Assembly: GCA_033398695.1 (NCBI GenBank)
Contig: CM065804.1
Coordinates: 7,797,001 to 7,861,000 of the forward strand
Direction of reading: 5' to 3'
Length of the DNA stretch: 64,000 bases
Source: Orobanche coerulescens
Lineage: Eukaryota; Streptophyta; Magnoliopsida; Lamiales; Orobanchaceae
Every line of letters begins with the position of its first letter. Position 1 is the first letter of the stretch. Of this stretch, positions 35,851 to 47,388 are shown piece after piece. Both the position numbers and the translations under genes were made by a program. The notes under the pieces were generated by a model. That model made no database searches, was not told the DNA's origin, and was given only the letters and a program-made list of their open reading frames with translations.

Positions 35851-36866
35851 TGATGTGAATCAAGATATTATGAAGAACCCGGATGAGGACTTGAGCATGC
35901 CGACTGGACCAATAACGAGGTCTCGATCAAAGAAGTTCAAAAATAATTTATAGACACTCGTCATTGATATGTTTAAAAATAACTATGTTATCAAAGACAA
36001 CAAATTCGTGAGTAGTGTCGAAGTTGTCGAACAATAAGTTTTTCGTTTATTTTATCTTGGTGTATTTTAATTTGAATTGTATTTCTTGAGTTGTATTTTT
36101 ATATTTTGAGTTGTATATAATCGAGTCGTGTAATATTAATGTCGAAGACGATCGGAAAAGACGAACAAACAAACAAGGATGCAAATTCCCGCGCGTAAGA
36201 CTGACACGCAGCAGTCTCGTATTTTGGCCATAACTTACTCGTCCGAAATCTGATTCAGGTGATTCAGGTGTCTATGGAAAGCTAAGAAAGAGAGATACAA
36301 ATATTGTTCAGACCATAGGACCAAATTCGGAGACATTGGAGCTCAGAAATGATAAAACAGACAGCATCGGATTTATGGTGACTTGTTGTCCTTGTTTTCA
36401 CACCTTAAAATCTTGGTCTTTGATATTTTGTCACCTAAACATATGTTGACTGACTTTGTATCAGATTTTAGGATCTTTGAATGTTGATTTTTCTATTTTG
36501 TAGGTTTCTAATTGTTTCCTTGTTCACACTAGAGTTAGGTGTAAGATTTTGGCTATAAATAGCCTTGAAGTTTCATTGTAAGAGGACACCAAAAGATTTT
36601 ATGAATTTGAGAGTGTTTGTATTAACAAACCTTTGTGAGTGCTTTCTTGTTTTGTTGAGTGTGTCTCCAAAATATCTCTTGTGTGATTTATATACTTATC
36701 AAGTGCAATCTTGTTAGTATTTATATTCCACCCCTTCCGAGTTGCTACGGCGTGTCACGTAGAGGTTTGGAAGTAAAGCCCCATTTTGCTTATTTTGGAA
36801 ACATCCTGGGAACGAATTCATCTAGCGGTGTCGGTTACCATAGCGTGTCGTGTGGGGGTCGCATCA
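35851..36866 (+). repeat. 5' LTR of element E
   Basis: 1016 bp. TATA box CTATAAATAGCC at about 36553, flanked by GGCTAT/ATAGCC arms. The first 100 bp preserve an open pol tail, ending ...GPITRSRSKKFKNNL at TAG 35951-35953. No other gene. Confidence 0.9.
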
Positions 36867-37839
36867 GTTGGCTTCGGAGCTCGGTTATTCCAAAACTAAG
36901 TGGTATCATCTATTTTCCTTCATTACCATAATCTTCCTATCTTATCATCCTATTATTTCCTTTATCTTCTAAATCTTCCATCTTCTTCACACACAAAAAA
37001 AAAAGAAAAAATATATAAGTGGTGAAGGTTTTGATTGTTTTTGATAACTCTTCAAGCCGAGGCCAGGGGAAGAACTTGTTCCTTAGCCTTCAGGCGTCTG
37101 GTGATTTTAAGCTTGCGGATCGAATATCAAATATCAATCCATTCATTTCATTACTAAAAAAAAAAAAATTATAAGTCGTGAAGGTTTTGATTGTTTTTGA
37201 TAACTCTTCAAGCCGAGGCCAGGGGAAGAACTTGTTCCTTAGCCTTCGGGCGTCTGGTGATTTTAAGCTTGCGGATCGAATATCAAATATCAATCCATTC
37301 ATTTCATTACCAAAAAAAAAAAGAAAAAAGAAAAAAGAAAAAAAAAATTATCAAGGAAGAAGAGAAGAACGAATTTTGATCGATCTTATCAAACAATTAT
37401 CATACTTTTCGTTCCGTTCCATATTCTAAACTATTCCAAAATCTTTTGCTCCCATCTTTCCATTTTTTTTATCTTATCGTCATTCGCAATCGTTGGGGGG
37501 ATCGTGGGATTTGAGTTCTTTCAAGAAGAAACTTGATTTGAATCACCAAAAATCACCTTGTAAGTTGTGTGGAAAAAGGCAAAAAAAAAAAAAAATTGTG
37601 AGGAATTAAGAAAAAGCCAAACGAGAGATACACGAGTGTGAGCGATCGAGCGATACACGTGAGGATCTTGTGAGGAAATTTTCTTGTAGAAAAAAAAAAG
37701 GAAAAAAAAAGAGAGAAAAAAAAGAGAAAAAAAAAAGAAAAAAAAGAGAAAAAAAGAAAAAAAAAGAGAAAAAAAAAGAAAAAAAAAGATAAAAAAAAAG
37801 AAAAAAAAAAGAAAAAAAGAGGAAAAAAAAGAGAAAAAA
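36867..37839 (+). other. Element E leader: PBS, tandem duplication and purine tract
   Basis: After the PBS-like TTGGCTTCGGAGC (36868-36880) the 1-kb leader contains two tandem copies of an approximately 155-bp unit (about 37016-37172 and 37173-37316). It also has a nearly pure A/G tract at 37688-37840, interrupted only by T at 37790, which runs straight into the gag ATG. Confidence 0.8.
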
Positions 37840-38990
37840 ATGTCGAGGCAGAAGGAAAGCAGGCAAAATCTTATCCTTCAAAATATTGTACAACAACTTG
37901 CTCAAATAGTGGAAGACTAGATAAACAAGAGGAAACAATTGCTACTCTCACGAAGGGTAGAGAAGAGGAGCCCGTCTGAAGGGGACCGGAACCCATTCGA
38001 TTTGGAGGCTATGATGATGAAGATTCGATGAATTCAGGAGGAAACTCCGAGGTTTGTACATCGAGGAGGCGAGAAGGACGAGGAGGAAGGAGAGAGTATG
38101 AAGGAAGACGAAGAAGATATGTCCAAGCGAGGAGGATCGGAATATGGGAAACAGCAAAATGACAATCCCATCGTGCGAAGGGAGAAGTGATCCGGACACA
38201 TATCTCGAGGGGGAACGGAAGTTGGAGACCATTTACGATTGCCACAACTATTAGATGAGAAGAAAATGAGGTTGGCAATAGCGAATTTTCAGAATATGCA
38301 AGCATTTGGTGGGACCAACTTGTGACGGAGAGAAGGAGGAGTCGGGAGAGACCGGTTAGCGGTTGGGAAGAATTGAAGGTTGTTATGCGGAAAAGATTTG
38401 TTCCTAATTACTATCTTAAGGAACTATTTTCTCGCTTACAAACTTTAAAACAAGGCTCGAGAAACATTGAAGATTTTCGAAAGGAAATGGAGATGTTGAT
38501 GATCCGGGCCAATGTTCGGGAATCGAGAGAGGCCACCATGGCGCGGTTTTTACACGGGATGAGAGCCGATATAGCTAAAGAAGTTGACAAACAACACTTT
38601 GTTGAATTCGAGGACATGGTATATGCGGCGGTAAAAATCGAGCGGAGCTTACGAAGAGGGAGCAATAACAATTATTCCACGGGATACTCTACCCCTTGGA
38701 AACAACAATCTCAAGTAAGTTCAGACAAATTTAAAAATTTTGATAAAAGAGAAGGGAGTGTCTTGAAAGGAAAGTTTGAAGTTGGGAGCACTAGCAAACC
38801 AAAATTTGATGGGAAACCTAAACCCGTGAAAGCACCCAAAGGAGAAACCGGGACATCCAATGCTATAAGTGCGAGTCGTGGACATATAGCATCCGAATGC
38901 ACCAACAAGCGGGTGATGGTACTTCGGGATGGGGAGATTGAAGCGGAAGCGAAAAGAAGAAGAAGAAGAGACAAGAGAGGTGGAGAGTGA
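37840..38990 (+). pseudogene. Element E Gag
   Basis: The ATG at 37840 opens MSRQKESRQNLILQNIVQQL but a stop follows after 26 codons and several frameshifts follow that. Recognisable parts are DPDTYLEGERKLETIYDCHNY near 38200 and the Gag core WEELKVVMRKRFVPNYY...MARFLHGMRADIAKEV from 38322. A CCHC knuckle near 38845-38900 (CYKC, then RGHIASEC) is split by a one-base shift. Confidence 0.8.
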
Positions 38991-40638
38991 TGATGAGACG
39001 TATGAGTATGCACCCGCACTTGTTGTTCGGAGGGTGTTAAGTTCTCAAGCAAAAGAGGAGGAAGTTAACGAACAAAGAGAAAATCTATTTCACACACGTT
39101 GTTTTATTAAAAATAAAAATTGTAGTGTGATAATAGATAACGGGAGTTGCACTAATGTCATTAGCGCTATGCTAGTGGAAGAACTCGATCTCCCAACAAG
39201 AAGACATCCTAAACCGTATCGTTTACATTGGCTAAATGATTGTGGGGAAGTTCGAGTTAATAAACAGGTACTAGTGGCTCTCACCATCAGAAGGTATCAA
39301 GACGAAATCATATGTGATGTCGTTCCGATGCATGCTTGCCATATCTTGTTGGGAAGACCATGGCATTTTGATCGAGATGCTACTTTGAGCGGAAGGAAAA
39401 ATCGTTACTCATTCGAGAAGGACGGAAAGAAAATTACCTTAGCTCCCATGACTAAGGTACAAATACAAGAAGATCAACTTCGTCTTGAAAAGGAAGTTGA
39501 AGGAAAATCGAGAAAAGAAAAGGAAAAGAAAAATGAAAAAAATGAAAAAAGCGAGAAAAATGAAAAAAATGAAAGAAGCGAGAAAAATGAAAAAAATGAG
39601 AAAAATGAAAAAAATGAAAAAAATGAAAAAAAGAAAGAAAAAGAAAATTTGAGAAAATACATGCTTGTAAGTGCAAAGGAACTTGAAGAAGATATCAAGG
39701 AAAATGCACCCATGTACTTGATTATTTTCCGAAAAGTTTGCGCTACTACTAACCCCGGGAACCAGATAATTTCGAGTTCTATTGAATCTTTATTAAAGGA
39801 ATTTGTTGATGTTTTTCCTGAAGAACTACCTGCAGGGTTGCCACCAATCCGAGGGATTGAACATCAAATAGACTTTGTGCCCGGAGCGGTCATTCCAAAT
39901 AGACCGGCATACCGACACAACCCCGAAGAGACCAATGAAATCCAAAGACAAGTCGAGGAGTTGTTAAGTCTTGGGTATATCCGGGAGAGTCTAAGTCCTT
40001 GTGCTGTTCCTGTGATCGTCGTGCCAAAGAAACATGGAACGTGGAGAATGTGCACCGATTGCCGAGCGGTAAACAATATCACGGTTAAGTATCGACACCC
40101 TATTCCAAGGTTAGATGATATGTTAGATGAATTACATGGTTCATGTGTTTTCACTAAAATCGACCTAATGAAAGGATATCACCAAATTCGTATGAAAGAA
40201 GGAGATGAATGGAAAACGGCTTTCAAAACTAAATACGGATTATACGAATGGTTGGTAATGCCCTTTGGACTAACGAACGCACCAAGTACTTTTGTGAGAT
40301 TAATGAATCATGTTTTACGTGCATACATCGGAAAATTCGTTGTTGTATACTTTGATGATATACTCATTTACAGCAAAAATGTTGAAGAACATGTTGAACA
40401 TTTAAGATTAGCTTTAATTACCTTGAGAAGGGAACAATTATATGCTAGTCTTAAGAAATGTACTTTTTGCAAGAATAAAGTTATTTTTCTTGGATATGTC
40501 GTTAGTGCTGACGGCATAAAAGTTGATGAAGAAAAGGTTAAGGCTATCCGAGAATGGCACAGGCCAAATGACAGCGTCCGAGGTAAGAAGTTTTCATGGC
40601 CTAGCAAGGTTTTACCGACGCTTCGTAAAAGATTTTAG
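38929..40638 (+). CDS. Element E protease-reverse transcriptase ORF (569 codons)
   Basis: Protease near 39120-39370 shows [12 protein letters not shown] (usually DGGS) and [15 protein letters not shown] repeat region at about 39510-39650 follows, and then [69 protein letters not shown] and catalytic [11 protein letters not shown] near 40350. After REWHRPND the frame shifts near 40570, so the ORF end is aberrant. Its start overlaps gag. Confidence 0.85.
   Translation: MGRLKRKRKEEEEETREVESDDETYEYAPALVVRRVLSSQAKEEEVNEQRENLFHTRCFIKNKNCSVIIDNGSCTNVISAMLVEELDLPTRRHPKPYRLHWLNDCGEVRVNKQVLVALTIRRYQDEIICDVVPMHACHILLGRPWHFDRDATLSGRKNRYSFEKDGKKITLAPMTKVQIQEDQLRLEKEVEGKSRKEKEKKNEKNEKSEKNEKNERSEKNEKNEKNEKNEKNEKKKEKENLRKYMLVSAKELEEDIKENAPMYLIIFRKVCATTNPGNQIISSSIESLLKEFVDVFPEELPAGLPPIRGIEHQIDFVPGAVIPNRPAYRHNPEETNEIQRQVEELLSLGYIRESLSPCAVPVIVVPKKHGTWRMCTDCRAVNNITVKYRHPIPRLDDMLDELHGSCVFTKIDLMKGYHQIRMKEGDEWKTAFKTKYGLYEWLVMPFGLTNAPSTFVRLMNHVLRAYIGKFVVVYFDDILIYSKNVEEHVEHLRLALITLRREQLYASLKKCTFCKNKVIFLGYVVSADGIKVDEEKVKAIREWHRPNDSVRGKKFSWPSKVLPTLRKRF
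39510..39650 (+). repeat. EKN-type repeat between protease and RT of element E
   Basis: GAAAAAAATGAAAAA-like units encode about a dozen EKN/EKS tripeptides between the protease and RT. Such low-complexity insertions are not part of the usual polyprotein and probably expanded by slippage. Confidence 0.85.
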
Positions 40639-42358
40639 CACAATTGCAGCCCCATTGAACGAACTTGTCAAGAAACATGCTAAGTTTAATTGGGGAAATG
40701 AACAAGAAAGAGCATTTATCACTCTGAAAGATAAATTGTGCACACTTTGTCTTAGCATTACGATTTTTCTAACACTTTTGAAATTGAGTGTGATGCTTCG
40801 GGAGTAGGAATAGGAGCAGATTAATACGGGGAAAAGGCCGATGCCTATTTTAGAGAGAAACTTGTAGGAGCTACATTGAATTACCCGACCTATGACAAGG
40901 AATTGTATGCTTTGGTTCGAGCCCTACGTACGTGGCAACACTACCTATGGCCTAAGGAGTTCGTGATTCATACCGATCATGAATCCTTAAAGCATCTCAA
41001 AGGACAGGGTAAATTGAGCAAGAGACATGCCAAGTGGTTAGAGGAAATTGAATCCTTTCCTTACATCATCAAATACAAACAAGGTATGGAAAACATTGTC
41101 GCCTACGCTTTGTCAAGAAGGTATGTATTACTCAATACACTTTCTTGTAAACTTTTGTGTTTTGATTTATTGAAAGAAGCATATGAGGGGGATAAAGATT
41201 TCCACGATATTTATGTCGCTTGTGAGAAAAAAAGAGTAGAAAATTTTTATCGGGATAATGGATTTTTGTTCCGTGAAAATAAACTTTGCATTCCTTTTTG
41301 TTCAACACGGGAATTATTGGTAAGAGAAGCACATAGTGGAGGTCTAATGGGACATTTTGGGATTGCTAAAACTTACGAAATATTGCATGAACATTTCTTT
41401 TGGCCAAAAATGAAACATGATGTTTTTAAAGTTGTAAATTCATGCATTGTTTGTAGGAAAGCAAAATCACGAGTGTTACCGCATGGTTTGTATATGCCAC
41501 TTCCGGTACCTTCCGAACCTTGGGTTGATATTTCTATGGACTTTGTATTAGGATTACCCAGGGCGAGATCCGGTTGTGACTCCATTTTTGTTGTAGTTGA
41601 TAGATTTAGCAAAATGGCACACTTCATTGCATGTCATAAAACGGACGACGCCACACATATTGCTAATCTATTTTTCAAAGAAATTGTTCGTTTGCATGGT
41701 ATGCCCAAAAGCATCGTATCCGATAGAGATACCAAATTTTTGAGTCATTTTTGGAGAGTCTTATGGGCAAAATTGGGGACGAAATTGCTTTATTCTACAA
41801 CATGTCATCCCCAGTGATGGTCAAACCGAGGTTGTTAGCCGGCAGCTTGGTCAATTGTTGCGAACTATTGTTAACAAAAATTTGAAAAATTGGGAATCAT
41901 CTTTACCATTTATCGAGTTTGCCTATAATCGAACCGTACATTCTACTACGCCATTTTCGCCATTTGAAATCGTGTATGGTTTTAATCCAATAACTCCTTT
42001 AGACTTGTTGCCTATTCCAATAGATGACAGGAGTAACCTTGATGGCAAGAAAAAGGCGGAGATGGTGAAGCAATTACATGCCAAAGTTCGTGAACAAATT
42101 GAGAAGCGCAACGAACACAATACAAGAATGAAGAACAAGGGACGCAAACAAGTACTCTTTGAACCAGGTGATTGGGTTTGGGTTCATTTGAGGAAAGAAC
42201 GATTTCCCATTCAAAGAAAATCGAAGCTAATGCCAAGGGGAGATGGACCGTTCCAGATCTTAGAGCGGATTAACGACAATGCCTATAAAGTAGATCTACC
42301 TGGTGAGTATAATGTTTCCACTACTTTCAATGTCGTGACTTAAGTCCTTTTGAAATTT
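40639..42358 (+). pseudogene. Element E RNase H and integrase
   Basis: RNase [34 protein letters not shown], with VAYALSRR where VADALSRR is usual. Integrase: H2C2 ([28 protein letters not shown]...CIVCRKAK), DDE core ([23 protein letters not shown]). A frameshift after TTCHPQ (41815) is followed by SLPFIEFAYNRTVHS and the GPY/F region RGDGPFQILERINDNAYKVDLPGEYNV. A TAA at about 42341 truncates the tail. Confidence 0.85.
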
Positions 42359-42393
42359 GATTCGAGGACGAATCCTTTTGAGGAACAGGGGAA
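42359..42393 (+). promoter_or_regulatory. Hairpin and PPT of element E
   Basis: GATTCGAGGACGAATC (42359-42374) is a perfect 6-bp inverted repeat with an AGGA loop; it encodes part of DSRTN. 19 nt with GAGGAACAGGGGAA follow before the LTR at 42394. Confidence 0.75.
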
Positions 42394-43407
42394 TGATGTG
42401 AATCAAGATATTATGAAGAACCGGATGAGGACTTGAGCATGCCGATGGACCAATAACGAGGTCTCGATCAAAGAAGTTTAAAAATAATTTATCGACACTC
42501 GTCATTGATATGTTTAAAAATAACTATGTTATCAAAGACAACAAATTCGTGAGTAGTGTCGAAGTTGTCGAACAATAAGTTTTTCGTTTATTTTATCTTG
42601 GTGTATTTTAATTTGAATTGTATTTCTTGAGTTGTATTTTTATATTTTGAGTTGTATATAATCGAGTCGTGTAATATTAATGTCGAAGACGATCGGAAAA
42701 GACGAACAAACAAACAAGGATGCAAATTCCCGCGCGTAAGACTGACACGCAGCAGTCTCGTATTTTGGCCATAACTTACTCGTCCGAAATCCGATTCAGG
42801 TGATTCAGGTGTCTATGGAAAGCTAAGAAAGAGAGATACAAATATTGTGCAAACCATAGGACCAAATTCGGAGACATTGGAGCTCAGAAATGATAAAACA
42901 GACAGCATTGGATTTATGGTGACTTGTTGTCCTTGTTTTCACACCTTAAAATCTTGGTCTTTGATATTTTGTCACCTAAACATATGTTGACTGACTTTGT
43001 ATCAGATTTTAGGATCTTTGAATGTTGATTTTTCTATTTTGTAGGTTTCTAGTTGTTTCCTTGTTCACACTAGAGTTAGGTGTAAGATTTTGGCTATAAA
43101 TAGCCTTGAAGTTTCATTGTAAGAGGACACCAAAAGATTTTATGAATTTGAGAGTGTTTGTATTAACAAACCTTTGTGAGTGCTTTCTTGTTTTGTTGAG
43201 TGTGTCTCCAAAACATCCCTTGTGTGATTTATATACTTATCAAGTGCAATCTTGTTAGTATTTATATTCCACCCCTTCCGAGTTGCTACGGCGTGTCACG
43301 TAGAGGTTTGGAAGTAAAGCCCCATTTTGCTTATTTTGGAAACATCCTGGGAACGAATTCATCTAGCGGTGTCGGTTACCATAGCGTGTCGTGTGGGGGT
43401 CGCATCA
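42394..43407 (+). repeat. 3' LTR of element E
   Basis: 1014 bp. Two single-base losses in its first 60 bp destroy the pol-tail frame that the 5' LTR copy keeps. Otherwise nearly identical. Confidence 0.92.
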
Positions 43408-43995
43408 GACTGCGATCCAGTGCCTCAAAGAAAAACTTATTAGTCATGGGTGCCTCATCCCATATGATTAGCTTTGTACTCTTCAAAAGTCCTGTCAGAT
43501 CGCTATTGGGGGTTATCCTACTACACATGGTTGTTTCATCGACCTGCAAAGGAATACTAAACCTAGAGTGAGCAGTGCATCCTCCAGGAAGAAGTAGAGA
43601 AGCTATACGACTCGATGCAATTGGGAGAACAATATCACGCCTACCACGTAATGCAGAACACAGTGTCTTCCACAAAAATGTCTTTCCTGTGCCACCGTAA
43701 CCATATAGAAAGAAAACTCCACCATTACCAGAATCGACTGCATCCATAATAGTATCGTACACGCTTCTTTGCTCGTCCGTGAGACATGGATACAAAAAGT
43801 TGTGCATCTCATTCATATCATCAATATCATACGACATTTCTTCGGCAATCAAATTATTCATACCATTATCTATGACGACATTGTCGGGAACGGGCATACC
43901 TTCAATCTGAGTCAAGCTAAATCCATTCCTAGAAAAAATCTCTTCTATCTCAGCAAGAGTAAAATTCTTCAACTGTTCTTCATTCAGTTCCAGTC

Positions 43996-44090
43996 CTATA
44001 TTGAAATATTTAGATATAAAGTCAGCATAGTAATAACAAATAAATGTTCATATAAAATTTCCGACATAAGAAAGTTCCTTAAATTTATAC
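43996..44090 (-). other. Helitron intron 3
   Basis: Minus-strand AATCCTC|GTATAAAT ... TTCAATATAG|GACTGGAA, 95 bp; splicing gives LNNPRLELNEEQLKNF, the expected Helitron sequence. Confidence 0.75.
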
Positions 44091-44926
44091 GAGGATTATT
44101 CAACTTCCGTCGCATAAAGTATTGGATGTTGTCCGATAGATACTCCCATGTACTTTCCCAAACATGAACGGGTCTGGACATACTGTCAGACTGTATAAGC
44201 ATGGAGAACAAATGTCGAAGGAAACGACCGGAACCCCAAAAACTGGCTTCCTTTATAGCATGAATATACTCTTTGTTGTCATCGAGCAATCCCAAAGAGT
44301 AACATGCATCACGGTATGTAGGGTGAACAACACCATCCACTGTCCGCAAATCGTCAAAGCAAGTGGCACCCCTAATGTGATTCAACATAATCCGCATGAA
44401 GTATAATGGACCAGTCTTAATTGGAACATGGTAAATTCTTCCAACTTTGTTGTTGAAGTTCTTCCCGTCTCTCCACACTTTACCTCTAGGATCCCACACG
44501 TAATATCTAGGGAACTCAGCGTATAGATATTTACGTGCTTCGGGATGATGCTTGTTGAATTCCATCCATTTAAGGAACTTTGTCTCTGCAACAGTATGCT
44601 TCTCCAATAAATCCGTAATCAAGTCACCATCTTTGAATGTGATGGACTGTTCACCCTCCATGTGAAATGATAAACGCTCTACGGGTGGATCTCTGTAATG
44701 TATATCATATCCCATAATACGCCACACAGCCTCACATGTTGATATGTACCGACAGTCAACATAATCCTTCACCTCGTTCTCCACAGTTATTTTTGCGCCT
44801 ATCCTATCAACCCCCTTGTTGACGTACTTGAACAGATATTTTATAGAATTTTTCTTATTGCACCATTCAACGTTTATATATGCCTGATACTTCATCAATA
44901 GGAAAGGATTGTACGGAACAATAAAC

Positions 44927-45043
44927 CTATAAATGAATATTAAAACTTCATATTATTTTGAATATAAATGACAATTAATTTATATCATGGTGAGTGAAAT
45001 ATAATGTGACAATGAACATTAAAAAAATGATTTTAAATTGTAC
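44927..45043 (-). other. Helitron intron 2
   Basis: Minus-strand GATAATAG|GTACAATT ... CATTTATAG|GTTTATTG, 117 bp; joins LIDNR to IVPYNPFLLMKY in frame. Confidence 0.75.
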
Positions 45044-45401
45044 CTATTATCAATGAGATTTCCATTCTTGTCGATAGTGTCACCAGTGTCACGCCTTTTG
45101 TACACCGAGTAGCCATTCCCATCGAATATAGTACGCTCATTAAAGGACTTTGGAAATTTCTTAGAACATATCTTGCCATCGTGCATGCAAGGTGAAGTCG
45201 GATTCAATGGTCCGCATGGACCATGCACCATATACTCAGAGACAGCCTTGTACAACTCCGGATTGAATTCCTTATTTGGTATCTCAGCACTGATGAAATC
45301 ATCGATAGAATTTGCAGACATATTTCTATCTGCTCGATCAATCCACAACAATATATGTGCATGAGGAAGTCCGCATTTTTGAAATTCAATAGTGTACACA
45401 A

Positions 45402-45501
45402 CTACAAAGCAACTAGAATAAAAATCAATCAACTCGAAGTGAAGTTAATAATGAAGCGATCAACTGAAATAACAAAGGAACTGAGACTTATAATGTGGTA
45501 C
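45402..45501 (-). other. Helitron intron 1
   Basis: Minus-strand TTGGAG|GTACCACA ... GCTTTGTAG|TTGTGTAC, 100 bp; splicing yields an in-frame VYTIEF as in other Helitrons. Confidence 0.7.
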
Positions 45502-46191
45502 CTCCAATTGCCTTGCCAAAAATATTTTCCGTCTTCTAGTCTTTTATAAGTTGGTCCAACTTCGTCTTGAAAATGCGACTCATAACATCAGGTCTATCCT
45601 CGGGTCGTAAACCCTTGGACTCAACAAAACGTGTTATCTCAGGCCATTTGGGGTTGCACGTGAATGTGATGAATAGTTCCGGATATCCTGTACTCTTGCA
45701 TATGGCCATAGTGTCTTGGAAGTTCTGGACCATATATCGAGGACCTCCGACAAAAGAAGACGGCAAAACAAAGCGTTTACCAATGTTTCCTGTTGGGTCA
45801 GCTGGATCAATATCACCTGTTCGAATAGCATCATCAAGTGACTTATACTTATCAGATCTCAATAATGGTTGGTTCCTCATTATAAAAGCAAGCCTCTGTG
45901 CTTCCATCATCATATAGCCATCTACTATAAACTGTTGGAATAACTTTCTACTGAGTAATATTGTCTGAGCCTCACCAATACGGTCAAAAATTCTAAAAGC
46001 CAAAAACTCCTTAATTGTAAGTGTGTGCCTGACACCTTTAGACTTATCTGAGTGCAAAATCTCTCGATGGTATCCATCCTCACCATATGCGAAAAGTAGG
46101 GATACTACATTGGAAGGTAACTTGGATGCAATTCTGAAATTCTTTGGAAATCACCATTTTTCGTTCCAATACAATATCGCGGGGATCCATC

Positions 46192-46654
46192 TCGAGGTGG
46201 GAGACCACGTTTTGCTAAAGGTGTCGCCGACGAAGGGAGTTTTTCATTTCGGGAAGAAAGGGAAGTTGAGTCCGAGATTTATCGGCCCCTTTGAGATCCT
46301 CGAGCGAGTCGGTGGGTTGGCATACCGTTTGGCGTTACCTCCGGCCTTGAGTCATGTTCATAGCGTTTTTCATGTTTCCCAGCTGAGGAAATATGTCCCG
46401 GATCCTAGTCACGTCATCGATTATGGCGAGATTGATATTGCCGAAGATATTACTTTTGAGGAGCGTCCTTTGAAGATTTTGGAGCATCGTGAGAAACGAC
46501 TGAGGCATAAAACCATCCCTTTGGTCAAAGTGCAGTGGTCGAGACACGGTGTCGGGGAGGCAACTTGGGAAACCGAGGATAGCATGCGTGCTAGGTACCC
46601 TGAGTTGTTTGTTTCTTAAGTTTCGGGATGAAACTTATTTTTAGAGGGGTAGAA
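46192..46654 (+). pseudogene. Truncated tail of a second copy of element C
   Basis: Nearly identical to 61594-62056: integrase C-terminus (GPFEILERVGGLAYRLALPP), chromodomain VKVQWSRHGVGEATWETED, stop at 46617-46619, hairpin with one mismatch (46618-46636) and PPT. It joins Helitron sequence abruptly at about 46191 and is followed by a complete LTR that also serves as the 5' LTR of the full element C. Confidence 0.85.
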
Positions 46655-46899
46655 TGTAATATCCGCATTTTTCTTTCCCTTGTATTTTTATTTTTGGTGT
46701 ATTCCTCGATCGTAGTGACCCTCGTGTACCTTTCAAAGGTGTCCTTCACAACTGTTGAATCGTATACTCATTATTGTTGTGCGGAACCGCCGTTTGGGTT
46801 GCCGTGGATCCATTTCGTGTTATTGGTTCCCAAATATTGATTCCTATCGTTTTTATTCTTTTAGGATCATTTTTATCATTTTGGGACCCAAAGGGGTGT

Positions 46900-47180
46900 G
46901 GGCCGCGGCACAAGGTGTGTGCGCCGCGGCACACAAATTTCTCCAATTGTTGGTCGAAAGGTATGCGTGTGCCGCGGCACACCCATCCGGTGCACAAGCA
47001 GATGCAAGTCGATGCCGCGCACACTGTCCGGTGCCGCGGCACACCCGTGTGACATCTGCGACCAAAACCCAATCAGACTGCAAAGCCGCGGACACGCAGG
47101 TATCTGCCGCGGCACACACCGAAACACAGGAGTAATTTTTGGCACGTGCCGGCACACTTGCCGGGTGCCGCACACAAAGC
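46900..47180. repeat. GTGCCGCGGCAC word array, left LTR
   Basis: About nine sites, several decayed (GCCGCGCAC, GTGCCGGCAC, GCCGCGGACAC). The right LTR (62301-62580) keeps eight or nine better copies, most as GTGCCGCGGCACAC, a perfect 12-bp palindrome with AC extension. Confidence 0.88.
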
Positions 47181-47388
47181 GGTCAACTGTGCAATCTCGT
47201 TCTTATTAGACGAGATCGGCCATTTCACCTCCATTCATCACCTGCGCGAGAGAGAGAGGTCTAAGGAGGGAGAGCTTCTCAAGCATTCTTCATTCGGGGG
47301 TCGATTTTCATCATTTTCCTTCGGTTGTGAGGCCCGGATAATCAATCTAACGCATGTTCTATGGATCTTAGTACTTGAATCTCCAAAG

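Larger units (their letters stand above)
35851..43407 (+). mobile_element. Element E: Ty3/gypsy, CRM-like chromovirus
   Basis: 7557 bp; LTRs 35851-36866 and 42394-43407 (TGATGTGAATC...GGTCGCATCA), PBS-like TTGGCTTCGGAGC after the 5' LTR, gag and pol, PPT, TSD GACTG (35846-35850, 43408-43412). LTRs are about 99% alike by eye, hence recent. There is no canonical chromodomain. The pol end (DSRTNPFEEQGND) reads into the LTR, where a GPITRSRSKKFK tail is found; this layout is known for CRM-type elements, so the CRM label is an inference. Confidence 0.9.
43413..46191 (-). pseudogene. Helitron Rep domain and N-terminal helicase
   Basis: Minus-strand order: ISELHPSYLP (46125), a TAG at 46105-46107, a shift near 46085, YGEDGYHREILHSDKSKG, FITFTCNPKWPEITRF, then a TAG at 45536-45538. 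Intron 1 leads to the exon with the HUH motif FQKCGLPHAHILLW; intron 2 to INVEWCN and the two-tyrosine motif IKYLFKYVNKG (Tyr spacing four, as in Rep of Helitrons); intron 3 to the helicase N-terminus with Walker A GYGGTGKT and Walker B LIIWDEAPM. Rep nicks and joins single strands during rolling-circle transposition. Two stops and one shift inactivate it, but catalytic residues are kept. Element E breaks the frame at 43412. Confidence 0.9.

Noticed and set aside
39452..39713. Phe/Ser-rich membrane-like proteins on the minus strand (also 37606-37938)
   Set aside because: Antisense of the EKN repeat and of the purine tract; the hydrophobic composition is an artefact.
46746..47209. Cys/His/Ala-rich open frames over the GTGCCGCGGCAC arrays (also at 62174-62668)
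   Set aside because: They are present in most frames and both strands, and are explained by the low-complexity words, not by coding selection.
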